Of a stretch of DNA of 26,240 bases, positions 1 to 6,623 are shown piece after piece; positions within the stretch are counted from its first letter, which is position 1, and each line of letters begins with the position of its first letter. The notes beneath the pieces are model-generated. The model saw nothing but the letters and a program-made list of their open reading frames with translations, had not been told where the DNA came from and did not search any database. The translations under genes and the position numbers were made by a program. Origin of the DNA: CAYRZF01 sp964428805 (lineage in GTDB: Bacteria > Methylomirabilota > Methylomirabilia > Rokubacteriales > CSP1-6); assembly GCA_964428805.1 (NCBI GenBank), contig CAYRZF010000023.1:1-26240 (forward strand). Direction: 5' to 3'.

Positions 1-116
1 TTCAGAATCTTCTCGACCTGCTCCTCTGCGACCACGAAGCGCTCCTCGGGAAAGATGATCGGATACGTCGCGGCCCAGAAGTCTTCGTCCTCGAACCACG
101 CGACCATGGGGTCCAT
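1..116 (-). CDS. Class I SAM-dependent methyltransferase, N-terminal part (runs off window)
   Basis: The reverse strand encodes MDPMVAWFEDEDFW and then a TYPIIFPEERF stretch, continuing off the left edge. A Trp-Phe-x-Asp-(Glu/Asp)-x-Phe-Trp opening followed by a (Y)P-x-(I/L)-F-P-E-E-R-F segment is what I recognise at the N-terminus of a common family of small class I SAM-dependent methyltransferases. The catalytic Rossmann motifs lie outside the window. The start chosen is the ATG at 116, preceded by an AAGGTGAGG-like ribosome site; a second ATG three codons on (107) is possible. The family call rests on about 38 residues, so the substrate cannot be named. Confidence 0.6.
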   Translation of the reverse strand, partial: MDPMVAWFEDEDFWAATYPIIFPEERFVVAEEQVEKIL

Positions 117-164
117 TCCTCACCTTCCTGATACAGCGCGGATGACCGCGGAGTCAAGTGGGAG

Positions 165-332
165 TCAAGCGCGCCGCCGGGTGAACCAGCGATAGGCCAG
201 ATGCATGCGCACCTCTTCCAGCAAGCGCCGCTCGCTGGTGATCCCGTAGAGATAGCCGACCAACAGCAGGCGCAGGAGTACTTCGGGATCAATGGACGGC
301 CGCCCGGTCGGGCTGTAAAAGCCTTTCAGCGG
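165..332 (-). pseudogene. Transposase remnant (IS1182/IS5-like, DUF772 region)
   Basis: The translation reads LKGFYSPTGRPSIDPEVLLR, then a LLVGYLYGITSERRL segment, EEVRMHLAYRWF and a stop. This is the conserved N-terminal DUF772 region of IS1182/IS5-type DDE transposases. The usual first 40-50 residues are missing, because homology starts right beside the stop codon of the MFS gene. Everything after the RWF motif, including the whole DDE catalytic domain, is also absent. No terminal inverted repeats were seen. This is a decayed internal fragment with no function of its own, marking an old insertion between the MFS and methyltransferase genes. Confidence 0.8.
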
Positions 333-340
333 GGGGGCAC

Positions 341-1540
341 CTAGAGCGGGTGGCTGGTGGCCTCGCCGGCGACCGGTACCCGGAGCAATTGGCTCAGCGG
401 GATCGTCGTGAAAACAACCAGCCCGATCGTCCCCAGTGCCACGGGCACACCCGCGAAATCGCTCACGACGCCGTAGATCGACGGCGCCACCGAGCCGAAC
501 CCCACGCCCAGCGTGTAGAAGAGCCCGTAGGCCCGCGAGCGGCGCTCGGGCGTCACGAGGTCCGCGACGGTGCCGTAGAGGACCGACGAAGTTCCGTTCA
601 GTCCCACGCCGAGGATCGGGAGCAGGACCAGCGCGGGAGCAAGCGGCAGCGCGAGCAGCAAGAGAATTCCCCCGCCGGTGACAAGTTCGGTCAGGATCAC
701 GGTTCGGATCACGCCGATCCGTTCTGCCATCATCCCGCACACAAACTTCCCCGTGGCGCCGCCGGCGAAGACGAGCGCCAGCCCCAGTCCCACCTTCTCG
801 ACGGTGGATCCCTTGGCGATCAGCAGGAACGGGAGAAACGTGAGAAACGCGGTACGGGTGGTGTTGTCGATGATCCCGATGGCTGAGAGGGCTTGAAACC
901 CGCGCCGATCCCGGATTCCCCAGCCGCCGCGTGGGCCGTTGGGGTCTTTGGCCCGCAGATCGCTCGGTGCCGAGCCCTCGCCCAGCCGGCCCAGCACGAG
1001 GAATATCCCGACCGCGGCCACGAGGCCAAGGAGCGCGTAGGCTCCCGTAGCCCGGCGCCAGCCGACGGCGGCCGTGGCCACGGCGATCAGCGCGGGGACC
1101 GTCACCTTGCCCAGATCGCCGGAGAAATTGAAGGTGCCCAGCGCGGTGCGCCGGGGACCGGTCTCATAGGCCTTGGAGACGAGCGAGGAGGAGAGCGGGT
1201 GCTGGACTCCGGAGCCAAGCCCGGCGACGAGCAGCAGGAGCGCGAGGCCCGCGAAGGTGCCCGCGAACCCGAGGGCAAGGAAGCCCAGCGCCATGAGCGC
1301 CGTCCCCGCCGTCAAAAGCCCCCGTTCCCCCCAGCGCTCGGCCAGGATCCCCGCCGGGATCTGGAAGCTGGCCATTCCGCCGGTGTAAGCGGTCCTGAGC
1401 AGCCCTACCTGGGCGAAGGAGAGGTGGTACTCCGCTGCCCAGACGGGGAGGAGGACGTAGAGAATGTCCGAGAAGCCGTCGTGGAGGAAATGGATGGCGC
1501 CGCAAATGGCCAGCGTGGCCCGCGCCCGCGTCGGGGTCAT
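341..1540 (-). CDS. MFS transporter (Fsr-like, 12 TM)
   Basis: This is a 399-residue hydrophobic protein with about twelve membrane segments and a central cytoplasmic loop around residues 190-215, the standard major facilitator layout. The opening IHFLHDGFSDILYVLLP followed by LSFAQVGLL and an AERWGERG loop after TM2 resembles the fosmidomycin-resistance (Fsr) branch. The substrate is unknown. The reading frame is open upstream to 1717, but that extension would be soluble, Arg-rich and would run through the divergent CDF promoter and start. The ATG at 1540 (MTPTRARATLAICG) immediately precedes TM1 and is preferred. It is divergent from the CDF gene, and a weak sigma-70 promoter lies at 1589-1618. 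Confidence 0.85.
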   Translation of the reverse strand: MTPTRARATLAICGAIHFLHDGFSDILYVLLPVWAAEYHLSFAQVGLLRTAYTGGMASFQIPAGILAERWGERGLLTAGTALMALGFLALGFAGTFAGLALLLLVAGLGSGVQHPLSSSLVSKAYETGPRRTALGTFNFSGDLGKVTVPALIAVATAAVGWRRATGAYALLGLVAAVGIFLVLGRLGEGSAPSDLRAKDPNGPRGGWGIRDRRGFQALSAIGIIDNTTRTAFLTFLPFLLIAKGSTVEKVGLGLALVFAGGATGKFVCGMMAERIGVIRTVILTELVTGGGILLLLALPLAPALVLLPILGVGLNGTSSVLYGTVADLVTPERRSRAYGLFYTLGVGFGSVAPSIYGVVSDFAGVPVALGTIGLVVFTTIPLSQLLRVPVAGEATSHPL

Positions 1541-1588
1541 CGCCGCCGCCCTTCGTCCCACCGGAGTTTGTCCGGCATTTGTCGCTTC

Positions 1589-1618
1589 ACTATACTCTGG
1601 GCCCCGGCGGCGGCGCAA
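1589..1618 (-). promoter_or_regulatory. Candidate sigma-70 promoter for the MFS gene
   Basis: The reverse strand has TTGCGC, 18 bp, then TATAGT. The -10 is a good match and the -35 a partial one. The predicted start is about 40 nt ahead of the MFS ATG. Moderate to weak evidence. Confidence 0.4.
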
Positions 1619-1639
1619 CGCGGGCGGCACGTCCGGCGA

Positions 1640-1669
1640 GTGACGTTTCCCTGGCAGTTCATCTATAAT
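1640..1669 (+). promoter_or_regulatory. Sigma-70 promoter of the CDF gene; leaderless start likely
   Basis: A perfect TATAAT at 1664-1669 has GTGACG (4 of 6 to the -35 consensus) 18 bp upstream. The GTG start codon at 1676 is only 6 bp after the -10 box, so the predicted transcription start coincides with the initiation codon. That implies a leaderless mRNA, and no ribosome-binding site is visible. Confidence 0.6.
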
Positions 1670-1675
1670 GACGTC

Positions 1676-2626
1676 GTGAGCGGCGTTCATCACCATACCC
1701 ACGGCGTGTCGGATCACCTGGGCCTCCGAGCGGTGAAACTCTCGCTGCTAGGCCTGCTGGCGACGGCGCTGCTCCAGGCCGGAGTGGTCGTCCTGAGCGG
1801 AAGCGTCGCCCTGCTCGCCGACACGCTGCACAATGTCGCCGACGCGCTCACGAGCGTGCCCCTCTGGATCGCGTTCCGTCTCGGCCAGCGGGGTCCGTCG
1901 GCGCGCTTTTCCTACGGCTACCATCGGGCAGAGGATGCAGCGGGCCTTGCCATCCTCGTCGTGATCCTGGGGAGCGCCGTCTGGGCCGGCTACGAGGTGG
2001 TCTCGCGCTTCCTCGCTCCCGTTTCTCCCACGTGGGTCCCGCTGGCGATGGCCGCGGCGCTGGTCGGCGCCATCGGAAACGAGGCGGTGGCCCGCGTCCG
2101 CATCCGCGCCGGGCGGCAGATCGGCAGCGCCGCGCTCGTCGCGGACGGGCGGCACGCCCGGATCGACGCCCTGACCTCGCTCGCGGCCTTCGCGGGACTT
2201 GGAGGCGTCGCGCTCGGCTTTCCCCTGGCCGACCCGCTGGCGGGCCTCGTCATCACCGTGGGGATCGTGGCGATTCTCTGGGGCGTGAGCCGGGACGTCC
2301 TGGCGCGGTTCATGGACGCGATCGATCCGGCGTTGCTGGAAGAGATCACCCGCCAGGCGCGCCAGGTCGAGGGCGTGAGGGACGTGTACGACGTGCGCGG
2401 GCGGTGGCTCGGGCACCGCCTCTACGTCGAGGCAACGATCAGCGTGGAGGGATCCCTGTCCGTGATCGAGGGGCATCGGATCTCCGAGGAAATCCGTCAC
2501 CTCCTCCTTCACGAAGTTCCCCACCTCGGCGACGTGATGATGCACGTGGACCCCGTCGAGGCCGTGCCCGGAAGCCACCACACGATCACTGCGCATCACT
2601 TTTCTCCGCGTCCGGACGGCGACTAG
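1676..2626 (+). CDS. Cation diffusion facilitator (CDF) family metal exporter
   Basis: This 316-residue protein should export divalent metals such as Zn, Co, Cd or Fe across the inner membrane in exchange for protons. The N-terminus is histidine-rich (GVHHHTHGVSDH), followed by about six TM segments. The metal-site signatures are visible: DTLHNVADALTS in TM2 and DGRHARIDALTS in TM5, each with His and Asp in CDF positions. A C-terminal cytoplasmic domain (about residue 215 onward) follows the usual alpha-beta pattern, and the tail carries more histidines (HHTITAHHF). The frame is open far upstream with no good ATG. GTG 1676 is chosen because it sits right after a perfect TATAAT and starts the His-rich tail. 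Exact metal specificity cannot be read. Confidence 0.88.
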   Translation: MSGVHHHTHGVSDHLGLRAVKLSLLGLLATALLQAGVVVLSGSVALLADTLHNVADALTSVPLWIAFRLGQRGPSARFSYGYHRAEDAAGLAILVVILGSAVWAGYEVVSRFLAPVSPTWVPLAMAAALVGAIGNEAVARVRIRAGRQIGSAALVADGRHARIDALTSLAAFAGLGGVALGFPLADPLAGLVITVGIVAILWGVSRDVLARFMDAIDPALLEEITRQARQVEGVRDVYDVRGRWLGHRLYVEATISVEGSLSVIEGHRISEEIRHLLLHEVPHLGDVMMHVDPVEAVPGSHHTITAHHFSPRPDGD

Positions 2627-2653
2627 ACCCCGTGAGCCTCCGGCGGCTATAAT
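2624..2653 (+). promoter_or_regulatory. Sigma-70 promoter for the DinB-ttuB-ttuA operon
   Basis: TAGACC (4 of 6 to the -35), 18 bp, then a perfect TATAAT at 2648-2653, in the short gap after the CDF stop. A GAGGAGGAGG ribosome site follows before ATG 2675. Confidence 0.6.
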
Positions 2654-2674
2654 CGTGAGGAGGAGGCACACCCG

Positions 2675-3220
2675 ATGGCACTTCCCGCCGCCGTAGAAAC
2701 TCTCTGGAACGAGCTTCAGGCCATCCGTCAGGAACTTCTGAAGGCGGCCGAGGGCCTCTCTCAGGCGCAGGCCGACTGGCGGCCACGCGAGCACGAGTGG
2801 TCGGTGGGGGAGATTCTCCATCATCTGACGCTCGCCGAAATCAACACGGGGAAGCTCACCACGAAGGTGATCAAGGACGCTGACGCGGCGGGCCGGCTCG
2901 TCCCGTACCCCTCCGACCTGACGGCGTTCATGCCGATTCCGCCGTCGCCGCCCGGGCCCATGGAGGCGCCGGCGGTGGTGAGGCCGGAGAAAGGGCATTC
3001 GGTCGGCGAGCTCCTGGCGGGCATGAAGTCCACACGCGAGCGGAGCCGCCAGTCCATCGAGCGGCTGGGATCGGTGGACCCGCGCGCGCTCACCTGGAAG
3101 CACTTCGCCCTCGGGGAGCTCAACCTGGCGCAGTGGTGGATGCTCCAGGCCCGCCACGACGCCGAGCACCTGCAGCAACTGCGGGCGGTGAAAGCCTCTC
3201 CCGGCTTCCCGAAGGTGTGA
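2675..3220 (+). CDS. DinB/YfiT-fold protein
   Basis: This 181-residue protein has the DinB four-helix-bundle layout. It carries an early WSVGEILHHLTLAE helix with histidine metal ligands (about residues 50-51) and a late WWMLQARHDAEHLQQL helix supplying the remaining ligands. Members are putative metal-dependent enzymes, some of them mycothiol- or bacillithiol-dependent transferases, but many are uncharacterised. The position, one base upstream of ttuB and behind a common promoter, suggests co-transcription with the tRNA-thiolation genes. That may be incidental. The start is ATG 2675, behind a strong ribosome site. Confidence 0.8.
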   Translation: MALPAAVETLWNELQAIRQELLKAAEGLSQAQADWRPREHEWSVGEILHHLTLAEINTGKLTTKVIKDADAAGRLVPYPSDLTAFMPIPPSPPGPMEAPAVVRPEKGHSVGELLAGMKSTRERSRQSIERLGSVDPRALTWKHFALGELNLAQWWMLQARHDAEHLQQLRAVKASPGFPKV

Positions 3221-3221
3221 G

Positions 3222-3422
3222 ATGAAGGTGGTGCTCCGGCATCCCAAGCGCGAAGTGGAGGTGGTCGGCCGCCGGCGGGTGAAGGATCTCCTCAAGGAGC
3301 TCGACATTCTCCCGGGCACGGTCCTCGTCATCCGCGGCAGCGAGCTTCTGACGACCGATGCGATGGTCGGCGAGGACGACGTGATCGAGGTGCGGCCCGT
3401 GATCTCGGGAGGCGGCGCATGA
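3222..3422 (+). CDS. ttuB: Ubiquitin-like sulfur carrier TtuB (ThiS/MoaD fold)
   Basis: This 66-residue beta-grasp protein opens with MKVVLRHPKREVEV and ends VISGGGA. It resembles Thermus TtuB from memory, including the VIRGSELLTTD segment and the I-S-G-G end. TtuB is activated as a C-terminal thiocarboxylate and passes sulfur to TtuA to make 2-thioribothymidine at position 54 of tRNA. The stop overlaps the ttuA start (ATGA), which supports the pairing. One oddity is that the tail continues past Gly-Gly as Gly-Ala. Either the last residue(s) are trimmed before activation, or the terminal residue differs from the usual Gly. Confidence 0.87.
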   Translation: MKVVLRHPKREVEVVGRRRVKDLLKELDILPGTVLVIRGSELLTTDAMVGEDDVIEVRPVISGGGA

Positions 3423-4321
3423 AGTGCCGGAAGTGCGGCGGCGCGGCGGTGCTGGAGCTACGCCGCCACAACGTCGCCTTCTGCGCGCCGGATTTCCTGG
3501 AGTTCTTCCGGAAACAGGTGAGCGAGGCGGTGCGGCGCCATCGGATGTTCACGCGGGACGAGGCCGTCCTCCTCGCCGTCTCCGGCGGAAAAGATTCATT
3601 GGCCCTCTGGGACGTCCTCATCGAGGCGGGCTACAAAACGACCGGTCTCTACCTGGACCTTGGGATCTATGACTACTCGAAGGAGTCCCACGCCAAGTGC
3701 GAGGCGTTCGCGGCCGATCGCGGCGCGGCGCTCCTGACCGTGTCCGTCGAGCAGGAGGTCGGCGCGCCGATCCCCGAAGTACGCGCCGTCACGCGCCGCC
3801 CGACATGCTCGGCGTGCGGACTGTCCAAACGCTACCTCATGAACAAGACGGCGCTCGACCACGGCTTTCCCGTCGTGGCCACCGGTCACAACCTCGACGA
3901 CGAGGCGGCCACGCTCTTCGGCTCGGTGCTGCAGTGGCAGACCGAACCGCTCGCCCGGCAGTCACCGGCCCTTCCTTCCACCCACCCGAAGCTGGTTCGG
4001 CGGGTCAAGCCGCTCTACCGCCTCTCCGAGCTCGAAACGGCCGCCTACGCTTTCCTCCGCGGGATCGATTACATCGTGGAAGAGTGCCCGTTCGCCCGAG
4101 GCGCCACGTCCCTCATGCACAAGGAGATCCTGAACCGGTTGGAAGAGGCCTCCCCGGGCGCCAAGCACAACTTCCTCTACGGCTTCCTGGAAAAAGCCCG
4201 CCCGGCTTTCGAGCGGGTCGCCGAGGTCGAGCTGCACGAATGCGCCCGCTGCGGCCAGGTCACCACCGGCACGGTCTGCGCGTTCTGCAAGCTCGCCGAC
4301 CAGGTCAAGCGTGCTCGTTGA
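3419..4321 (+). CDS. ttuA: tRNA-5-methyluridine(54) 2-sulfurtransferase TtuA
   Basis: This 300-residue PP-loop ATPase of the TtuA/Ncs6 group is predicted to thiolate T54 of tRNA, using TtuB thiocarboxylate and a [4Fe-4S] cluster. The N-terminal zinc finger has C3, C6 and C22. The ATP-binding motif SGGKDS spans 55-60. The cluster cysteines are C130 and C133 (TCSACG) and C223 (EECP), matching the spacing of Thermus TtuA. The TGHNLDDEA motif is at 155-163, and a C-terminal CARCG...CAFC zinc finger lies at about 275-290. In place of the expected fourth N-terminal zinc ligand (His in CxxH) there is Asp25 (CAPD); His17 might substitute. It overlaps ttuB by 4 bases. Confidence 0.9.
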   Translation: MKCRKCGGAAVLELRRHNVAFCAPDFLEFFRKQVSEAVRRHRMFTRDEAVLLAVSGGKDSLALWDVLIEAGYKTTGLYLDLGIYDYSKESHAKCEAFAADRGAALLTVSVEQEVGAPIPEVRAVTRRPTCSACGLSKRYLMNKTALDHGFPVVATGHNLDDEAATLFGSVLQWQTEPLARQSPALPSTHPKLVRRVKPLYRLSELETAAYAFLRGIDYIVEECPFARGATSLMHKEILNRLEEASPGAKHNFLYGFLEKARPAFERVAEVELHECARCGQVTTGTVCAFCKLADQVKRAR

Positions 4322-4372
4322 CGGACCAGCGCCCTGGAAGCTGGCCTGATCCCCCTCATCGGGGCCTTCCAA

Positions 4373-4402
4373 TTGACAGCTCCGAGGACGGCGGGCTAAG
4401 AT
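4373..4402 (+). promoter_or_regulatory. Sigma-70 promoter for the thiolase gene
   Basis: A perfect TTGACA at 4373-4378, 18 bp, then TAAGAT (4 of 6 to the -10). The predicted start is near 4409. The thiolase ATG at 4432 has an AAAAGGAGG ribosome site, so the parts fit together. Confidence 0.65.
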
Positions 4403-4431
4403 GAATCAGCGTTCAGTGAAAAGGAGGCGTC

Positions 4432-5577
4432 ATGAATAACGCGGTAATCGTCGGGGCGGTCCGGACGGCGATCGGCAAGAAGAACGGGAGGCTTTCGGGT
4501 GTTCGGCCCGACGATCTGCTGGCGCTGACGCTCCAGGGGCTCGTCGCGCGCACCCAAGTGGATCCCCATGAGATCGAGGATGTCGTCATCGGGTGCGTGG
4601 ACCAGGTGGGCGAACAGGGGTTCAACATCGCCCGCAACGCCGCGCTGATCGCAGGCTTCCCGCTCGACGTATGCGGCGTGACCCTGGACCGGATGTGCGG
4701 CTCCGGCCAGCAGGCGGCCAATTTTGCCGCCATGGGGGTCATGGCGGGCCAGTACGAGGTCGTGATCGCCGGCGGGGTCGAGCACATGACCCGGGTTCCC
4801 ATGGGCTCCAATGGCGAGGGCCCCGGCGAGGGCCCCATCAGTCCGAAACTCTCCGAGCGCTACACCATCATCCCGCAGGGATTGTCCGCCGAGATCATCG
4901 CGGAGAAGTGGGGGCTGAAGCGCGGGGAGCTGGACGAGTTTTCAGCCCAGAGCCACGAGAAAGCCGGCCGGGCCATCGCTGAAGGGCGCTTCAAGCGCGA
5001 GATCGTTCCGGTGACTCTGCCGGATGGGACCCTGTTCGAGACTGACGAGGGCGTGCGCGTGCCGGTCAACCGGGAGAAGATGGCGGCCCTCGCCCCGTCC
5101 TTCAAGACAGACGGCGTGGTGACGGCCGCAAACTCCAGCCAGATCTCGGACGGCGCCGCCGCGCTCCTCCTCACGTCGGAGGGGAAGGCCAAGGCGCTCG
5201 GCCTCAAGCCGCGCGCCCGGGTCGTGGCCACCGCGCTGGCCGGGGTGGACCCGACCATCATGTTGACCGGCCCCATCCCCGCCACGCAGCGCGTGCTGAA
5301 GAAGGCGGGGATGACCCTCGGTCAGATGGATCGGATCGAGATCAACGAGGCCTTTGCCTCGGTGGTGCTGGCCTGGGAGCGGGAGCTGCACCCGGACATG
5401 GCAAAGGTCAACGTGAACGGCGGGGCCATCGCCCTGGGCCACCCCCTGGGCTGCACCGGCGCCAAGCTACTCACGACGCTCCTCCACGAACTGGAGCGCA
5501 CGGGTGGCCGCTACGGGCTCCAGACCATGTGCATCGGATTCGGCCAGGGCATCGCCACCATCATCGAACGACTCTAG
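4432..5577 (+). CDS. Acetyl-CoA C-acyltransferase (thiolase)
   Basis: This 381-residue thiolase is about the family length. It carries the acyl-accepting nucleophile Cys89 in DRMCGSGQQA, the NEAFA motif, His337 in ALGHPLGCTGA, and the second catalytic Cys367 in MCIGFGQG. It either cleaves 3-ketoacyl-CoA (beta-oxidation) or condenses acetyl-CoA. No neighbour (hydroxyacyl-CoA dehydrogenase, enoyl-CoA hydratase or PHB genes) is present to decide which. It has its own TTGACA-type promoter and a strong ribosome site. The stop is followed, in the same frame, by a tiny Cys-rich ORF at 5581. Confidence 0.93.
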   Translation: MNNAVIVGAVRTAIGKKNGRLSGVRPDDLLALTLQGLVARTQVDPHEIEDVVIGCVDQVGEQGFNIARNAALIAGFPLDVCGVTLDRMCGSGQQAANFAAMGVMAGQYEVVIAGGVEHMTRVPMGSNGEGPGEGPISPKLSERYTIIPQGLSAEIIAEKWGLKRGELDEFSAQSHEKAGRAIAEGRFKREIVPVTLPDGTLFETDEGVRVPVNREKMAALAPSFKTDGVVTAANSSQISDGAAALLLTSEGKAKALGLKPRARVVATALAGVDPTIMLTGPIPATQRVLKKAGMTLGQMDRIEINEAFASVVLAWERELHPDMAKVNVNGGAIALGHPLGCTGAKLLTTLLHELERTGGRYGLQTMCIGFGQGIATIIERL

Positions 5578-5580
5578 CCC

Positions 5581-5667
5581 GTGGCTTACTTTCGGTGCGC
5601 GAAGTGCGGCAAGACGGCGCCGGTCCAGAAGGTGTGCTGCGGGCGCCCGATGAAGAAGGCCGGCTAG
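5581..5667 (+). CDS. 28-residue desulforedoxin-like Cys peptide
   Basis: A GTG codon four bases after the thiolase stop opens a 28-codon ORF with cysteines at 6, 9, 19 and 20 (pattern CAKCG ... VCCGRPM). CX2C plus a vicinal CC followed by G-x-P/D-M is the Fe(SCys)4 pattern of desulforedoxin and the N-terminal domain of desulfoferrodoxin, here with a shorter 9-residue spacer. It lies in the same frame as the thiolase, separated only by TAG-CCC. It is therefore either translationally coupled, produced by read-through, or a relic of a longer protein. No clear ribosome site is visible. Its stop codon overlaps the tRNA-Phe fragment, so its 3' end may have been created by integration. Confidence 0.5.
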   Translation: MAYFRCAKCGKTAPVQKVCCGRPMKKAG

Positions 5668-5719
5668 CACAGGACTGAAAATCCTGGCGTCGGCGGTTCA
5701 CTCCCGTCCCTGCCCACCA
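5665..5719 (+). pseudogene. tRNA-Phe(GAA) 3' fragment (candidate attachment-site scar)
   Basis: From 5665 the sequence folds as the 3' part of a tRNA. It shows the end of a D-stem, a perfect 5-bp anticodon stem (CAGGA/TCCTG) with loop CTGAAAA giving anticodon GAA at 5677-5679, a 5-nt variable region, and a T-stem GGCGG/CCGTC with loop TTCACTC. A 3' acceptor strand CCTGCCC and ACCA follow. The 5' acceptor and D-arm are absent, because that DNA encodes the 28-residue peptide. The T-loop has lost the conserved G57-A58. A 3' tRNA end without its 5' half is the classic footprint of an integrase attachment site. Confidence 0.75.
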
Positions 5720-5823
5720 GTTTTTTCAGCTAGTTGCCTGTCACCGAATTACCTGCCGGATGCTCGGTTGTGCCCAAGTTGTGCCTAGTAGGAGCGCGTT
5801 CCAGATCATTTGAGTGCACGTTA

Positions 5824-5836
5824 GTCACGCAGTGAC
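5824..5836. promoter_or_regulatory. Palindrome GTCAC-GCA-GTGAC, possible upstream activator site
   Basis: A perfect 5-bp inverted repeat with a 3-bp spacer, about 155 bp upstream of the sigma-54 promoter at 5989. That is a normal distance for an enhancer-binding protein. It is unrelated in sequence to the GTAAGATTTAC sites, so a different activator would be implied. Confidence 0.35.
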
Positions 5837-5988
5837 ACAAGGAGCGCGTGAGACCAAACCAAGCCGCACGGGCACTCGGGCGCCTTCGTGACACTTTCGA
5901 TGTCCCCCTGACAGACAGGTGTGACTCTCTGCTCAAATAAGCCCTTCCATTACAGATCGTTATTCTTGGGCTGGGGGAATCGATCTCT

Positions 5989-6004
5989 TGGCATCTGCCT
6001 TGCT
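5989..6004 (+). promoter_or_regulatory. Sigma-54 promoter of the RDD operon
   Basis: TGGCATCTGCCTTGCT has GG and GC separated by exactly 10 bp and closely matches the TGGCACG-N4-TTGCW consensus. Predicted transcription starts near 6015, leaving a short leader that holds the AAGGAGGAGG ribosome site of the ATG at 6036. Confidence 0.85.
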
Positions 6005-6035
6005 GCACACCCGTCCTTGAAGGAGGAGGTGCCCC

Positions 6036-6617
6036 ATGAGCACACCCCAAGTCCAGAATGCTGGCCAGTTTTTTCGCAAACCGGCCGCCCCATCGCCGAA
6101 GCCCCTGACGCCGACCCGCCCGGTAGGAGCCGCCCAAGGTGGGCCCCCCTCAGAGACGTACGCCGCCGGGGTCTTCAGACCAGTCCCGCGAGCGTCGGAA
6201 GCGTCGGAGGTTATTAGTGATCTCCCTGCGGGCTTTTGGATCCGGGCTTGGGCGTTTCTTCTCGACGGCTTCGTCCTAACGGTGGTGGCGGTCCCGGTGA
6301 TATTCGTGGCCGGGATGCTTTGGGGCGACGCGCCGCACGTGGAGGCGATCCTAAAGGGCTTGAACGCCGCGTTCACGGCTTTTTACTGGATATTCTGCCA
6401 CTACAAGTGGGGACAGACCATCGGCAAGATGGTATACAAGATCAAGGTGGTCACGGTGGAAGGATTGCCGCTCTCCATGAAAACAGCGGTCTGGCGCTAT
6501 GTCTGGGAAGCGCTCTCAGCTCTGACCCTCGGCATCGGCTATCTCATGGCGGGCTGGCGCTCAGACAAGCGCGCCCTGCACGACTTGGTCGCCAAGACTT
6601 GCGTCATCCGGGTGTAA
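6036..6617 (+). CDS. RDD family membrane protein
   Basis: This 193-residue protein has a Pro-rich, probably cytoplasmic N-terminal tail (about residues 1-62) followed by an RDD domain. The first TM helix carries the Arg and Asp (FWIRAWAFLLDGFVL), there is a conserved QTIGKMVYKIKVV loop, and the domain ends with RSDKRALHDLVAKTCVI, the usual terminal Asp region. RDD proteins are small inner-membrane proteins; a few act in Na+(Li+, K+)/H+ antiport, but most are unassigned. It is the first gene behind a sigma-54 promoter and is followed after 6 bases by the HExxH membrane protein, so the two probably form one unit. Confidence 0.88.
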   Translation: MSTPQVQNAGQFFRKPAAPSPKPLTPTRPVGAAQGGPPSETYAAGVFRPVPRASEASEVISDLPAGFWIRAWAFLLDGFVLTVVAVPVIFVAGMLWGDAPHVEAILKGLNAAFTAFYWIFCHYKWGQTIGKMVYKIKVVTVEGLPLSMKTAVWRYVWEALSALTLGIGYLMAGWRSDKRALHDLVAKTCVIRV

Positions 6618-6623
6618 TTTGCG

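Larger units (their letters stand above)
5720..6035. other. Intergenic region between the tRNA fragment and the RDD gene
   Basis: No convincing gene was seen on either strand. The minus-strand ORF here shows no family resemblance. The region is less GC-rich than its left flank and carries several short palindromes (GTCAC-GCA-GTGAC at 5824-5836, CCTG-ACAGA-CAGG at 5907-5919). A sigma-54 promoter lies close to the RDD start. Confidence 0.6.

Noticed and set aside
1748..3331. 527-residue minus-strand ORF, and the upstream part of the 893-2626 frame
   Set aside because: They lie antisense to or ahead of the CDF, DinB and MFS genes, have Arg/His-rich low-complexity content and no motifs, and are GC-driven shadows.
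4336..4370. Rho-independent terminator after ttuA
   Set aside because: GGAAG/CTTCC arms can pair, but the stem is interrupted and no T-run follows.
5641..5719. Complete tRNA-Phe gene
   Set aside because: The only possible 5' acceptor (GGGCGCC) pairs at five of seven positions including a wobble, and no D-arm can form. Only the 3' part is tRNA-like.
5730..6137. Minus-strand ORF next to the tRNA scar as an integrase end
   Set aside because: The ORF is in a typical place for an integrase, but no R-H-R-Y or any other recombinase motif is visible in its frame.
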